DNA of 64,000 nt from Marinifilum sp. N1E240 (GCF_009295825.1 NZ_WHKF01000002.1:949130-1013129); one strand, 5' to 3'; positions 46,232 to 56,900 are shown, counted from the stretch's first letter. Numbers and translations are program-made. Notes: generated from the letters alone by a model not told the origin.

Positions 46232-47707
46232 ATGAAAAAAATTACACACGTACACAAATTCATGTCAATTCTTACAGTTCTATTTTTCTTACTATCCACT
46301 TCTCTCCACTCTAACGGACAATCAAAAAAAGAAAAGCTGGATAAGGTACTTGAAAAGTATACTGAATACAGTCAATTTAATGGATCTGTTTTAGTAGCAG
46401 AAAATGGTAAAGTGATTTACAAAAAAGGATTTGGCTTAGCCAATATGGAATGGGATATTCCCAACAAAGCAAATACAAAACATCGCCTGGGATCAATCAC
46501 CAAACAATTCACAGCCATGCTGATTCTTCAACTTAAGGAAGAAGGAAAATTAAAGCTGGATGCGACAATATCTGAATACCTCCCAAACTACTCCAAAACA
46601 AATGGAAATAAGGTTACCATTCATCAATTGTTGACTCATACCTCGGGCATTCCCAGCTATACTTCCTATCCTAATTTCTTTAAAGATATGAGTCGAGACT
46701 CCTATCAGCCTATGGAATTCACACACTTTTTTGCGGATTCAACACTTCAGTTTCAGCCAGGAGAGAAATTCAGATACAACAACTCTGGATACTTTCTATT
46801 GGGCGTGATTATTGAGAAAATAACCGGTAAATCGTACGAAGAAGCATTACAGGAGAGAATTTTCACTCCTCTAAACATGAAGAATTCAGGCTTCGATCAC
46901 CACAGTACAATCATGAAAAACAGAGCTACTGGCTACGAAAAAAGAGGAGATGGTTTTATCAATGCTCCTTATTTGGATATGTCTCTTCCTTACGCTGCAG
47001 GTTCGCTCTACTCCACTGTGGAAGATTTGTATTTATGGGATCAAGCCTTATATACAAACGAATTACTTTCGAAAGAAGGAATGGATCTGTTTTTTGGAGA
47101 GCACATGCCCACTGGAAACAGATTTTATGCCTATGGTTGGAGTACTGGCGAGCAAAAAATTGGTAACACAGATAACAAAGTATACAGCATTTCGCATGGA
47201 GGAGGTATCAATGGATTCAACACTATTATTTCTCGATTTCCTGAAGATAAACATTTGATTGTATTGCTAAACAATACCGGAGGCACCAATTTAGGAGAAA
47301 TCAGTAATGCCATAACGGGAATATTGTATGATCTTACTTATGATATGCCTAAAAAATCACTTGCGAAAGCATTATTTGAATTGATTAATAAGAAAGATTT
47401 AAATTCTGGTTTAAAGTGGTTCAAGGCTAATAAAGATTCTGAAATCTATGCCTTAAAAGAAAATGAGTTTAACAGGATTGGTTATCAATTTTTACAAATT
47501 GGAAAGTTAAAAGAAGCAATTGCTGTATTTAAGATCAATGTAGATCGATTCCCAAAATCGAGCAATGTATACGATAGTTTGGGTGAAGCATTCCTAAAGG
47601 ATGGACAAAAAGATCTTGCTGTGGTAAATTACAAAAAAGCATTAGAGCTCGATCCTGGCAATAGTAATGCAGAAAAGATAATTGAAGAACTAGAAAACAA
47701 AAATTAA
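46232..47707 (+). CDS. Serine beta-lactamase-like hydrolase with C-terminal TPRs
   Basis: A 491-residue exported protein (signal peptide residues 1-30, TVLFFLLSTSLHSNGQ). Residues 35-350 form a class C beta-lactamase/penicillin-binding-like domain: SxxK in HRLGSITKQFTAMLI, YxN in FRYNNSGYFLLGVII and the third box as HGGGINGF. Residues 410-485 carry TPR-like helices (NVYDSLGEAFLKDGQKDLAV, NYKKALELDPGNSNAEKIIE). Such periplasmic serine hydrolases are often D-aminopeptidases or esterases; true beta-lactamase activity cannot be claimed. It is a single gene between terminators. Confidence 0.88.
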   Translation: MKKITHVHKFMSILTVLFFLLSTSLHSNGQSKKEKLDKVLEKYTEYSQFNGSVLVAENGKVIYKKGFGLANMEWDIPNKANTKHRLGSITKQFTAMLILQLKEEGKLKLDATISEYLPNYSKTNGNKVTIHQLLTHTSGIPSYTSYPNFFKDMSRDSYQPMEFTHFFADSTLQFQPGEKFRYNNSGYFLLGVIIEKITGKSYEEALQERIFTPLNMKNSGFDHHSTIMKNRATGYEKRGDGFINAPYLDMSLPYAAGSLYSTVEDLYLWDQALYTNELLSKEGMDLFFGEHMPTGNRFYAYGWSTGEQKIGNTDNKVYSISHGGGINGFNTIISRFPEDKHLIVLLNNTGGTNLGEISNAITGILYDLTYDMPKKSLAKALFELINKKDLNSGLKWFKANKDSEIYALKENEFNRIGYQFLQIGKLKEAIAVFKINVDRFPKSSNVYDSLGEAFLKDGQKDLAVVNYKKALELDPGNSNAEKIIEELENKN

Positions 47708-47756
47708 AAATTGTAGTAGCAATTGCTGAGTAAGCTCACGTACAACTATCAACATA

Positions 47757-47783
47757 AAAAAGGCAGCCCATTAGGCTGCCTTT
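47757..47783. terminator. Bidirectional terminator
   Basis: AAAAGGCAGCC (47757-47767) and GGCTGCCTTTT (47773-47783) form an 11-bp stem with loop CATTA between the convergent beta-lactamase-like gene and pepF. Confidence 0.93.
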
Positions 47784-47808
47784 TCAACATATATTTTCAG
47801 AAATAATC

Positions 47809-49713
47809 TTATTTCTCTAGCTTCTCAAGCTCAACAGCTAACTGATCTACCAATTGATCCAATTGATTGATAACAGCTAAAATAGTTTCTGGTTTCGACA
47901 AATCAACGCCAGCTTTTTTCAACTGCTCCATTGGGAAATCGTTACCACCCGATTGCAATAAGGTAGTATATCTTTTCAATGCTTCTTTCTTCTCTTTCTT
48001 GGTCCCTTCGGTTACATCTTTGTACAATTTAGCCGATGATGCAAAACAAGTTGCATACTGATACACATAGTAAGGTGAATTGTAGAAGTGAGGAATTCTT
48101 GTCCATGGGTAGTTTGAGTACTTCGTTTTCTCAGTTACATCGCCATAATATTTGTTTGCGATATCGCCCCAAACTTTAGTTAGGATATCAGCATTTACAG
48201 GCTGTCCCTGCTCCACCATAGTGTGAACCTGGTATTCGTAATCAGCAAACATGGTTTGAGCGAAGAATGTTCCAATAATTCCTTCGATTGATTGAGTCAA
48301 CAATGCAATTCTCTCCTTAGGATTATCTGTATTTTTCATCATGTGATCCAACAACAAACGTTCGTTGAAAGTTGAAGCAACCTCAGCTACGAAAATGGTA
48401 TAGCCGTGAGTTGCAAATGGCTGATTCTCGTTCGATAAAGTGGTATGCATGGTGTGACCCAACTCGTGAGCTAAGGTAAATACATAGTCTAAAGTTCCAT
48501 TGTAGTTCAACAACATGTATGGGTGAACACCATAAACACCTGCAGAAAATGCTCCGGATCTCTTACCTGGATTCTCATATACATCTAACCAACCGCTTGA
48601 GGTAGCTACTTTCAACTTCTCCTGGTAATCTTTTCCTAATGGAAGAACCGATTCTGTTACAACGTCCACAGCTTCATCATATGGGTAATTTTTGTTGAAA
48701 TCAGTTAAACTGATAGAACCATCGAATCCGTAGTACTTCTCTAAACCTAAAACTTTCTTACGAAGTTTCACATACTTCTGTACTGGTGCAGTATTCTCTC
48801 TTACCGTATTCACAAGATTCAAGTACACATCTTTAGGAATGTTATTTCCTTCCAATTTAGCATCTAAACACGACTCATATTTTCTTGCACGAGCATTCGA
48901 CCATTCCGACTCAATTACGCCCTGGTAAATGGCAGCATAAGCATTCTTGTTCTTGTAATATACATCGTAAAGAGCCTCATAAGCTTTCTTACGATCTTCC
49001 TGATTTAGGTTGTTGGTCACAATTTGTGAGTAAACACCTGGAGTTACTTTTACCTTTTTACCATCTGACAATTCCACTTCCTGAAATTCGATATCAGCAG
49101 TTGAAAGCGCAGTAAACACTTTTCCTGCTGTTCCTGAAACCTGAGAATAGAAAGACATCAATTGCTCCATTTCTTCAGTCAACACGTGCTTCTGAAGACG
49201 ATACATATCCAATAAATCGAATTTGTGATCTTTTAAAGCAGGATTACTTGCAACCCACTCTTTCATAGTAGATTCAGGAATCTGAATCATCTCCGGAGAA
49301 ATCCATGCTGTAGCAACACCAAACTGTGAGAATAAGATCTGCACTTGTTGTAATTTCGCCTGCAATTCCATATTACGCATATCTACCGTACTCTGGAATG
49401 AAACGAATTGGTATACTTTGTAAGCCTTCTTCATTAAATCTTCCTGAATCTTTAACATCTCTGCTAAGTTTTCAGAATTCTCTCCTAATTTACCTTTAAA
49501 ACTTTGTATTTTTTCCATGTCCTTAGAGATGGCTTTGAAATCAGCTTCCCAAGCTTCCCAATTGGCATAGATATCCGAAAAATTCCACTTGTATTTTGCT
49601 GGAATGTCTTCTCTCTTCTCATAATTTACCTGAGCTACAGATTGTACACATGTACAAGCCGCCACAAGTACAAAGACAAAAAATCTTTTAAATTGATTCA
49701 TTCTTGTGTTCAT
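47809..49713 (-). CDS. pepF: Oligoendopeptidase F (M3B family), exported
   Basis: A 634-residue metallopeptidase. It has an N-terminal signal-like segment (FKRFFVFVLVAACTCVQSVA) whose cysteine may make it a lipoprotein or simply a cleaved secretory protein, whereas classical PepF is cytosolic. The M3 fold follows: EKREDIPAKYKWNFSDIYAN, RKAYEALYDVYYKNKN, and zinc site FTLAHELGHTMHTTLS with a downstream glutamate in FVAEVASTFNERLLLDHM. C-terminal YVYQYATCFASSAKLYKDVT is typical of M3B. Codon use suggests good expression. Monocistronic, with a -7-like box upstream at 49755-49762. Confidence 0.94.
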   Translation of the reverse strand: MNTRMNQFKRFFVFVLVAACTCVQSVAQVNYEKREDIPAKYKWNFSDIYANWEAWEADFKAISKDMEKIQSFKGKLGENSENLAEMLKIQEDLMKKAYKVYQFVSFQSTVDMRNMELQAKLQQVQILFSQFGVATAWISPEMIQIPESTMKEWVASNPALKDHKFDLLDMYRLQKHVLTEEMEQLMSFYSQVSGTAGKVFTALSTADIEFQEVELSDGKKVKVTPGVYSQIVTNNLNQEDRKKAYEALYDVYYKNKNAYAAIYQGVIESEWSNARARKYESCLDAKLEGNNIPKDVYLNLVNTVRENTAPVQKYVKLRKKVLGLEKYYGFDGSISLTDFNKNYPYDEAVDVVTESVLPLGKDYQEKLKVATSSGWLDVYENPGKRSGAFSAGVYGVHPYMLLNYNGTLDYVFTLAHELGHTMHTTLSNENQPFATHGYTIFVAEVASTFNERLLLDHMMKNTDNPKERIALLTQSIEGIIGTFFAQTMFADYEYQVHTMVEQGQPVNADILTKVWGDIANKYYGDVTEKTKYSNYPWTRIPHFYNSPYYVYQYATCFASSAKLYKDVTEGTKKEKKEALKRYTTLLQSGGNDFPMEQLKKAGVDLSKPETILAVINQLDQLVDQLAVELEKLEK

Positions 49714-49754
49714 TTGTTATCGTATTTAAGAATTAAATATTAATTACAGTTGAA

Positions 49755-49762
49755 CAAAAATA
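49755..49762 (-). promoter_or_regulatory. Putative pepF promoter -7 box
   Basis: The minus strand reads TATTTTTG (TAnnTTTG), about 42 bases before the pepF start. Confidence 0.4.
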
Positions 49763-49914
49763 TGGCTATCACGATTGAATTCATATTGGAAGGACACTTA
49801 TCTTTAATTTTTTAGATAAGCGTTAAAATAAGACGTTAAGATGGATAATTTATAAGATATATTTACAGTATACTACGCCAAAAAATCATTAATTCTCTTC
49901 TTTTTGAGCCAATT

Positions 49915-50601
49915 TTACAGCATCAACTTGTAGCCGATGCCCCGAATATTCACAATCTGTATATTGGGATCATCTCTCAGATACTTTCTAAGTCGAGTAA
50001 TAAATACATCCATACTTCGTGCATTAAAAAAGGAATCATCACCCCAAAGCTGATCCAGAACTAATTTGCGTTCCAAAACCTGATTTCTTTTCTCAAAAAG
50101 CATCAATAGTACTTGAGCTTCCCGATGTGTCAAGCTCTTTGTCTTATCATTTAATTCGAGGGATTGTTTGATAATATCAAATTTGTATTTCCCAACAAAA
50201 CAAGTTTCCAATTGACTCTCGTCAGTATTTACAGTTCTTCCTGCCAAAGCCTTAATGCGTACAATTAACTCCTCCATACTGAAAGGCTTCTTCAAATAGT
50301 CATTTCCACCCAATTCAAAACCTTCCACTACGTCTTCTGTCTGCGATCGTGCCGTAAGGAAGATAATTGGTGTTTCCCTGTTTACTTTACGATATTCCTT
50401 AGCCATGCTAAAGCCATCCATTTTAGGCAACATTACATCAAGAACCAATACATTATATTCATTTGATAAGGCAGCTTTCAAAGCACTTTCCCCATCGGAA
50501 TAGTAATCCACTTCAAATCCACGACTTTTTAGACTGTCACTCACCACCATTCCTAAGGCTTCTTCGTCTTCTACGAACAATATTTTAATTGTCTTTTTCA
50601 T
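49915..50601 (-). CDS. OmpR/RprY-like response regulator
   Basis: A 228-residue regulator from the ATG at 50601. A GTG at 50610 would add three residues and overlap the kinase gene, but the ATG gives the normal N terminus MKKTIKILFVEDEEALG. Receiver marks: phospho-acceptor in YNVLVLDVMLPKMDGFSMAK, threonine in TPIIFLTARSQTED and lysine in NDYLKKPFSMEELIVRI. The C-terminal winged helix has SLTHREAQVLLMLFEKRNQV, NARSMDVFITRLRKYLRDDP and IVNIRGIGYKLML. It is the partner of the kinase directly upstream and resembles RprY of Bacteroides. Candidate binding sites are TAAC repeats at 52136-52172. Confidence 0.93.
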   Translation of the reverse strand: MKKTIKILFVEDEEALGMVVSDSLKSRGFEVDYYSDGESALKAALSNEYNVLVLDVMLPKMDGFSMAKEYRKVNRETPIIFLTARSQTEDVVEGFELGGNDYLKKPFSMEELIVRIKALAGRTVNTDESQLETCFVGKYKFDIIKQSLELNDKTKSLTHREAQVLLMLFEKRNQVLERKLVLDQLWGDDSFFNARSMDVFITRLRKYLRDDPNIQIVNIRGIGYKLML

Positions 50602-50603
50602 GA

Positions 50604-52055
50604 CTAACACGGTAAATTAATTGTAAATGTACTTCCTCTTCCTGCTTCGCTACTTAAACCAATTTTCCCACTATGTTTCTCAATAATGTTTCTTACATAG
50701 TGCAAGCCTAAGCCAAATCCTTTAACATTGTGAACATCACCAGTTGGAACACGATAAAACTGATCGAAAACCTTAGCCTGATGTTTCTTATGAATACCAT
50801 TTCCATTATCACTCACACTAATTTGAATAAAGTCAGGTTTGCGTTGGCATTCAATTTTAATATGAACTGGATTACCTGAATACTTGATACTGTTCTCAAT
50901 TAAGTTTTGCATCACATTCACCATATGAAAACGATCTACCTTCAATCTCTCCGCTTCCTCATCTATCTTTAGGTCAAAAGAAACTTCCTTCTCTTCCTGT
51001 TTCATTTTTTGACTGTTGATGATGTTGTCACAGATTTCACGGAAGTTCAATTCTTCGATATGCATTTGAAGAGGTTCTCTCTCTTCACGAGCCATATTTA
51101 AAACCTTCTCTACCAATCCTGATAATCTTCCTAACTCCGTTTGTGAAACAGTAAGATATTTCTGAGTTTTCTCATTATCATCCAAGACACCAAAACTTTG
51201 CATGGATTCTACAATGGCTGAAACCGTGGCAATTGGCGTTTTCAATTCATGAGTCATGTTGTTGATGAAATCACTTTTTATTTGCGAAAGTTTCTTCTGT
51301 TTAAAAATGGTTAGCAGCATGTAAATAAAACAGCTTAGTACAAACAGTATCAAAAGCAAAGATGCCAGCACACCTGTCAACATTCTTTCCAGTATTACTT
51401 CCTGCTCATTCAATATTCTCACTCTCAACCTCTCGTTACCCATAATATCTGTCTGAAAAGATCGAGTCTTCAATGAATTTATCGTATCATAGCTAATGCT
51501 TGTGGAACTTACAAAAGTGGAATCTTGCCTGGTTAATTGTTCTATATTATAAGGCAATTCAATTTCCCTATCCAATAACTCATTGGTAAACAAAGAATCA
51601 ATCCTTTGGATATTTGCCTTAAATCCACCACTCATTTCACTGGAAAGCATAGAAGCCACCATCTCCTTAATTCTAAATTCGAATTTTTCAGGAATAGAGT
51701 CAATATTATCTCCCGAAACACCAACCGAATTTATGTGCATGGTAAACTCTGCCCTTCCAGAATCCTGACTATTGAAAACTTTATTTAATAGAGAATCCAT
51801 TTTCACATTTGGAATCGAATCTTTCTTCACTGTCATTACCGCAGCATTCTCGCCTCTAAAAATGATTTCTGCCTGACCGTTCATTCGCTCATTCATTTCC
51901 ACCTTCACACTTTTTTCCAAAGCCAGGTTCAATTCTTTTTGCAATTGTTCCTTATTAATTTGATAGGATTGCCTAATCCAATATACCTGAAGTAATACAA
52001 CTCCTAACATGGATACAAAAACTAAAATCAGAATTATGCGAATGCGTTTTATCAT
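50604..52055 (-). CDS. RprX-like membrane sensor histidine kinase
   Basis: A 483-residue two-pass kinase. TM1 is at residues 5-27 (IILILVFVSMLGVVLLQVYW), a periplasmic sensor domain covers about 28-215 and TM2 about 222-245 (LLILFVLSCFIYMLLTIF). HisKA has the histidine in SDFINNMTHELKTPIATVSA; the ATPase domain has VMQNLIENSIKYSG, VSDNGNGIHKKHQAKVFDQF and VKGFGLGLHYVRNIIEKHSG. The cognate regulator starts three bases downstream. The pair is divergent from a GLPGLI-like/ABC/M1-permease operon, with a helically phased operator array between them, pointing to control of that operon and of itself. Confidence 0.92.
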   Translation of the reverse strand: MIKRIRIILILVFVSMLGVVLLQVYWIRQSYQINKEQLQKELNLALEKSVKVEMNERMNGQAEIIFRGENAAVMTVKKDSIPNVKMDSLLNKVFNSQDSGRAEFTMHINSVGVSGDNIDSIPEKFEFRIKEMVASMLSSEMSGGFKANIQRIDSLFTNELLDREIELPYNIEQLTRQDSTFVSSTSISYDTINSLKTRSFQTDIMGNERLRVRILNEQEVILERMLTGVLASLLLILFVLSCFIYMLLTIFKQKKLSQIKSDFINNMTHELKTPIATVSAIVESMQSFGVLDDNEKTQKYLTVSQTELGRLSGLVEKVLNMAREEREPLQMHIEELNFREICDNIINSQKMKQEEKEVSFDLKIDEEAERLKVDRFHMVNVMQNLIENSIKYSGNPVHIKIECQRKPDFIQISVSDNGNGIHKKHQAKVFDQFYRVPTGDVHNVKGFGLGLHYVRNIIEKHSGKIGLSSEAGRGSTFTINLPC

Positions 52056-52135
52056 AGTGATTTTATATAATTATTTTAATTTCTCAGCACTAAAGTACAA
52101 CTAATCTTCTTCATTTTCCAAGCCTTCACCCCACC

Positions 52136-52172
52136 GTTAACACACGTTAACAGTAGATAACAGAGCATTAAC
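52136..52172. promoter_or_regulatory. Four phased TAAC repeats: candidate response-regulator array
   Basis: TAAC occurs at 52138-52141, 52148-52151, 52158-52161 and 52169-52172, that is every 10, 10 and 11 bases. The first two copies lie in GTTAACAC and GTTAACAG. Direct repeats on one helix face are the usual target of OmpR-family regulators, and this array lies between the RprXY-like genes and the divergent operon. Confidence 0.6.
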
Positions 52173-52194
52173 CTAGTTTCTGTTCATCACCCGA

Positions 52195-52202
52195 TACATT
52201 TG
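52195..52202 (+). promoter_or_regulatory. Promoter -7 box of the GLPGLI-like/ABC operon
   Basis: TACATTTG matches TAnnTTTG. It lies 23 bases downstream of the last TAAC repeat and 53 bases before the ATG at 52255. The array would sit around -40 to -75, a position suited to activation. Confidence 0.55.
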
Positions 52203-52254
52203 TTGATGTGATCAATAAAAAAACATTCAATTCAACATTTAAAATATTTGAAAC

Positions 52255-52944
52255 ATGAAGAAAATTATCCTATCAACCCTAGTATTACTTTTAATAGTCA
52301 ACTTCGTATCTGCACAAAAGCAAGGCACAATTGTTTACGAACAAAGCATTAACCTACACAAAAGTCTGAGTCCAAAACAACAAGCACTTAAGGCGATGAT
52401 TCCTGAAACCACTACAAAAAAAATTCAGTTCATTTTTAATGAAGAGAAAGGATGCTTAAAAAATCTGCCAACAGATTCGCCCAAAGGCATGGTAATTAAT
52501 GTAGGCGGATCGGATAAACCAACCTGGATCAATTTTCAAAAAGAAATATATCGAAAATACATTGATATAGATGATGAACTCTACCATACAGAAAATACAA
52601 TAGATGTTGACGATGCCAAACCTACGGGCAATAGCAAAAAAATCCTAAACTTTGCTTGCGATGAATACAAAAGCGCAGATGACTCCTATAGCTTTTGGGT
52701 AAGCAAGGAGTTGCCAAAACACCTAACACCAATGGTACCCTTATTTCTCGACGGAGCCATTTTAGCCATTGAAAATGAGAAGATAAGCTTTTTAGCCATA
52801 TCCTTTTCACAGGAAATTGATACCAGGCAACTCATTCCTCTTGAATCAGAAGAAATCACTTCCGAACAATTCGAGGATCTTCAGGAAGAGCAATTGAATG
52901 AAATGAAAGCCATGGGCGGAAAAGTAATGAAAATGGAAAACTAA
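52255..52944 (+). CDS. GLPGLI-like secreted protein
   Basis: A 229-residue exported protein with signal peptide IILSTLVLLLIVNFVSAQ, mature start KQGTIVYEQSINLHKSLS. It has the architecture of the GLPGLI/DUF-type family: an early 'G.I.YE....' strand, a central VDDAKPTGNSKKILNFACDE that is similar to the 'KILGY.C.KA' phrase, and SFWVSKELPKHLTPMVPLFL leading to a DGAILAIE stretch where family members have the GLPGLI motif; here that motif is degenerate, so family membership is moderate. A C-terminal tail is acidic and methionine-rich. It is first in an operon with an ABC ATPase and permease-peptidase. Role unknown. Confidence 0.6.
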   Translation: MKKIILSTLVLLLIVNFVSAQKQGTIVYEQSINLHKSLSPKQQALKAMIPETTTKKIQFIFNEEKGCLKNLPTDSPKGMVINVGGSDKPTWINFQKEIYRKYIDIDDELYHTENTIDVDDAKPTGNSKKILNFACDEYKSADDSYSFWVSKELPKHLTPMVPLFLDGAILAIENEKISFLAISFSQEIDTRQLIPLESEEITSEQFEDLQEEQLNEMKAMGGKVMKMEN

Positions 52945-52985
52945 GCAGTTAGCAGTTAGCAGTTAGCAGTTAGCAGTTAGCAGTT
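52944..52985 (+). repeat. Heptamer repeat AGCAGTT x6
   Basis: Six perfect tandem copies of a seven-base unit start in the stop codon of the GLPGLI-like gene and end 49 bases before the ABC ATPase start. The array is a candidate hypervariable tract; loss or gain would change intercistronic spacing but no reading frame. Confidence 0.95.
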
Positions 52986-53033
52986 ACAAAGTTCGGTAAA
53001 CACTCTTGTAGTAACAATCAAAACACACATAAT

Positions 53034-53897
53034 ATGGAATTAAGCATAAACAATATATCAAAGACCTACCCTAATGGAGTAAAGGCATTAAACAATTTAA
53101 ACCTGACAATTGGAAACGGCATGTTCGGTCTATTGGGACCAAACGGAGCTGGAAAATCCTCTCTCATGCGCACCATAGCAACTCTTCAGGATCCCGATGA
53201 AGGAATCATCACTTTTAATGGTATGGATGTGATCAAAGAAAAGGATGCGATTAAAAAGGTACTGGGTTATCTTCCACAGGATTTTGGTGTCTACCCACGC
53301 ATTAGCGCTCAGGAGTTGCTTACTCACTTTGCGGTTTTAAAAGGCATTCATATCAAATCGGAACGCCAGGAGATGGTTGAGTTTCTTTTGAATCAGGTAA
53401 ACCTGTACAAGGACAGAAAGAAAAGCGTTCACACCTTTAGTGGAGGTATGAAGCAACGTTTTGGAATTGCCCTTGCTCTTCTGGGGAAACCCGAATTGAT
53501 TATTGTAGATGAACCAACCGCAGGCTTGGATCCAGCCGAACGCAACCGATTCAACAACCTATTAAGCGAAATTAGTGAAGATAAGGTCGTTATTCTTTCC
53601 ACTCACATTGTAGATGACGTAAAAGACCTGTGCAATGATATGGCTATTATCAATCATGGAGAAGTATTGGTAAACGGTCGTCCATCGGATTTGATTCAGG
53701 AATTGAATGGTAAAATCTGGGAGAAGCGAATTAGCAAGCAGCAAATTGAAGAATACCAAGCCAGTTATCAACTGATTACCTCTCATTTGAACGAAGGCAA
53801 GCCATTAATTCACATTCTGCAAGAGGAGCATCCCGATAATGGATTTTCGAATGTCTCACCAGACCTGGAGGATGTCTATTTCTCGGCTATTAAATAA
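53034..53897 (+). CDS. ABC transporter ATP-binding protein
   Basis: A 287-residue ABC ATPase of the DrrA/CcmA-like exporter type. Walker A is FGLLGPNGAGKSSLMRTIAT, Q-loop YLPQDFGVYPRISAQELLTH, signature HTFSGGMKQRFGIALAL, Walker B PELIIVDEPTAGLDPAERNR and H-loop ILSTHIVDD. The last 60 residues are the usual extension. Its partner permease gene begins 43 bases downstream. Together they should form an ABC-2 exporter in which the permease carries a peptidase domain. Confidence 0.94.
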   Translation: MELSINNISKTYPNGVKALNNLNLTIGNGMFGLLGPNGAGKSSLMRTIATLQDPDEGIITFNGMDVIKEKDAIKKVLGYLPQDFGVYPRISAQELLTHFAVLKGIHIKSERQEMVEFLLNQVNLYKDRKKSVHTFSGGMKQRFGIALALLGKPELIIVDEPTAGLDPAERNRFNNLLSEISEDKVVILSTHIVDDVKDLCNDMAIINHGEVLVNGRPSDLIQELNGKIWEKRISKQQIEEYQASYQLITSHLNEGKPLIHILQEEHPDNGFSNVSPDLEDVYFSAIK

Positions 53898-53940
53898 GCA
53901 GATACAAATTGCTTTATTCTTCATTAAAAAACAAAACACA

Positions 53941-56900
53941 ATGTTCTACGAAATATTCCGCTTCGAAATAAAACGAGCTTTAAGTCGTCCTGCAGTCTAC
54001 ATCTACTGGGCTATCCTCTTCCTGATCGCATTTGCCATTGTAAATGCTGCCGGTGGTGCCATTGATGGAATCAACATCCAATTTGCAGGTGATAATGTTT
54101 ACATCAATGCACCTGGAGTTGTTGATATCTTCTTGGGTACTTTCTCCTATCTGGGCATCTTTTTGGTAGCTGCCATTTGCGCCAGTGTAGTTCTGAAAGA
54201 TTACCAGTACAACACACTGGAACTAATGTACAGCACTCCATTGCAAAAGGGAAATTATTTGTTTGGTCGATTTACTGCAGCTTATGTCCTAAGTATTTTT
54301 GCTTTTACCGGTGCAGGTATAGGTTTTTATATTGGCAGTTTGATGCCCTATTTAAATCAGTCTTATATGGGACCCAATGAGTGGGCGACCTATATCCATC
54401 CCTATTTGACTCGCATCCTTCCAAATGTATTCTTTGTAAGTGCAATATTTTTCTCACTAAGCATCCTCCTGCGCAATGCTGTAGTGAACTGGATTTCCAT
54501 TCTTGCACTCTATATTCTTTATGGAGTTGCCATGAGTCTTTTCAGAGATTTGGAAAGTCAAACACTGGCATCTCTTCTTGATCCCTTTGGAATTGCTGCA
54601 TCTTTAAAAGTGACCACAGGCAACTCCGCCTCTGACATGAATGAAACCGGAGCTACACTTCAAAATGTATTTCTTTACAACAGGATGCTTTGGGTAGGCT
54701 TAGGAGTCCTATTGATTGCATTCACATATTTTCGTTTCAGATTGGTTTACAATCTGCGTCATTTTCAGCTGCTAAAGAAAAAGAATACTGAGGCTGAAAG
54801 CCAGGCAAATGATGAACATATCATTACCAAATTACCAGAAATTTCTCAAGTTCAGAATAAGCTGCAAAGTCTATGGCAATTGACTCGTTTCGAAACCCGA
54901 AAACTTTTTGGAAGTGCCTATTTCTGGTTGATCTCCTTAATTGTTGTCATCTTCTTATTCGTGGCATCAAAAGGCATAGGTAAAATATACGATACCAATA
55001 CCTATCCGGTGACTTACCAGGTGCTACAAATATTTGGAGGTAGCATTCAACTGTTTATTTTTATCATTGTCCTCTTATTTTCTGGAGAAATGATTTGGCG
55101 CGATCGTGATAAAAAAGTCCATGAAATATTCCAAACCTATCCGCTTCCTCGTTGGGTAAGTCTGGCAAGTAAATTCATAGCCTTAGTAAGTGGAATAACA
55201 TTCATTAAATTACTATTGATTATCTGTGGCGTAATCGTTCAGAGTATGGCAGGATACTATAAATATGAATTGTCCTTGTATTTTATATCTGAATTTGGCA
55301 TCAACTTCGTGGATACATTTCTACTAATGGCATTGGCATTCCTGGTTCATATCGTAGTCAACAACAAATATCTTGGCTATGTACTTATTGTTCTTTATTG
55401 GGTTTTAGATCAGTATTTTGCCGCCCTTATTTTAAAGCATCCTTTGCTAATTTACGGTTCTGGTCCACATGTTAGCTATTCTGATATGAATGGATATGGC
55501 TTTGAGCTCCTTCCTTACTGGATATTTAAATTCTATTGGTTGCTTATTGCAGGAGTCTTGATCGTTTTTGCCAACCAGTTATTGGTAAGTCAGACCGAAA
55601 ACGATTGGCGCACCCGTTTTGAACTATTGAAACAACGATTTACAGGAAATGCCAGCAAAGGTATTCTTGCTTTAGGAATTGCTAGTCTTCTAATGGGATC
55701 TTACATTTTTTACAATACCAATATCAAAGGCGATTTTCAAACCCCTTATCAGAGAGAGCTGGAAACTGTGCGCTATGAGAAAGAGTACAAAAGGTATGAG
55801 AATATCCAACAACCTAAAATAACAGATGTTTTACTACAAGCAGATCTTTATCCTGAGAGTGGAGATTTTCATGCTAATGGTACATTTACCATGCAAAACC
55901 TGAGTTCTTCTCCAATTGATCTGATTTATATCAACTCAAATAAATTTATACAAAGTTTGGAACTGAACCAAAAGGCAGAGCTAATTACTAGCGACGAGGA
56001 GTTGCACATTAAAATATATCAGCTGTCGCAGGCATTACAGCCAAATGAGAGACTAAAGTTAAATTTTTCTTTTGAAGGAATGAATGATGGATTCACCATG
56101 AATGGCGCCAATAATATTTGCCAAAAGAACGGGACATTCCTATACAATTCTCTCTTCCCCTCGATTGGATACAAAGCCGATGGAGAACTGGCAGACAAGA
56201 GAACCCGAGAAAAACACAATCTGCCTGAACGTGAAATTGTAAGAAGCATTGATGATCCGAATGGAATACAGCAACATTTTATCTCCGATGATTCACATTT
56301 CATCAATTTTGAGGCAGTTGTTAGTACTTCATCCGATCAGACGGCTTTAACCCCCGGTAAATTGGTTACATCCTGGCAAGAAGAAGGACGAAACTATTAC
56401 CATTACAAATCGGAACATCCCATGATCAATTACTATGCTATTCTATCGGGAAAATATGAAGTAAAAACAGATCAATGGAAAGATGAGAAGGGTAAATTGG
56501 TGGATTTAAGCATCTATTATCACAAAGGGCATGAGTACAATTTGGACAATATGATGAATGGAATTAAAATTTCGCTAGACACCTATACCCAATGCTATTC
56601 GCCTTATCAGTTCGACCAGTTAAGAATTGTTGAGTTCCCTAGATATTCCAGCTATGCCCAATCCTTCCCCAACATGATTCCCTTTTCGGAAGGCATTGGT
56701 TTTATTGCCGATTTACGAGATTTAAACAAAGAAGAACTAAGCAATAATGAAAAGATTATAGATTATCCATTCTTTGTAACAGCTCATGAGATGGCACATC
56801 AGTGGTGGGCGCATCAGGTAGCTGCAGCCGATGTGGAAGGATCACAAATGTTAATGGAATCTATTACACAATACAGTGCTCTGCAATGCATGAGAACTTA

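Noticed and set aside
53839..53940. Upstream in-frame extension of the permease-M1 gene
   Set aside because: It lies inside the ABC ATPase gene in another frame and adds 34 residues unlike a membrane N terminus; the ATG at 53941 is at the expected family position.
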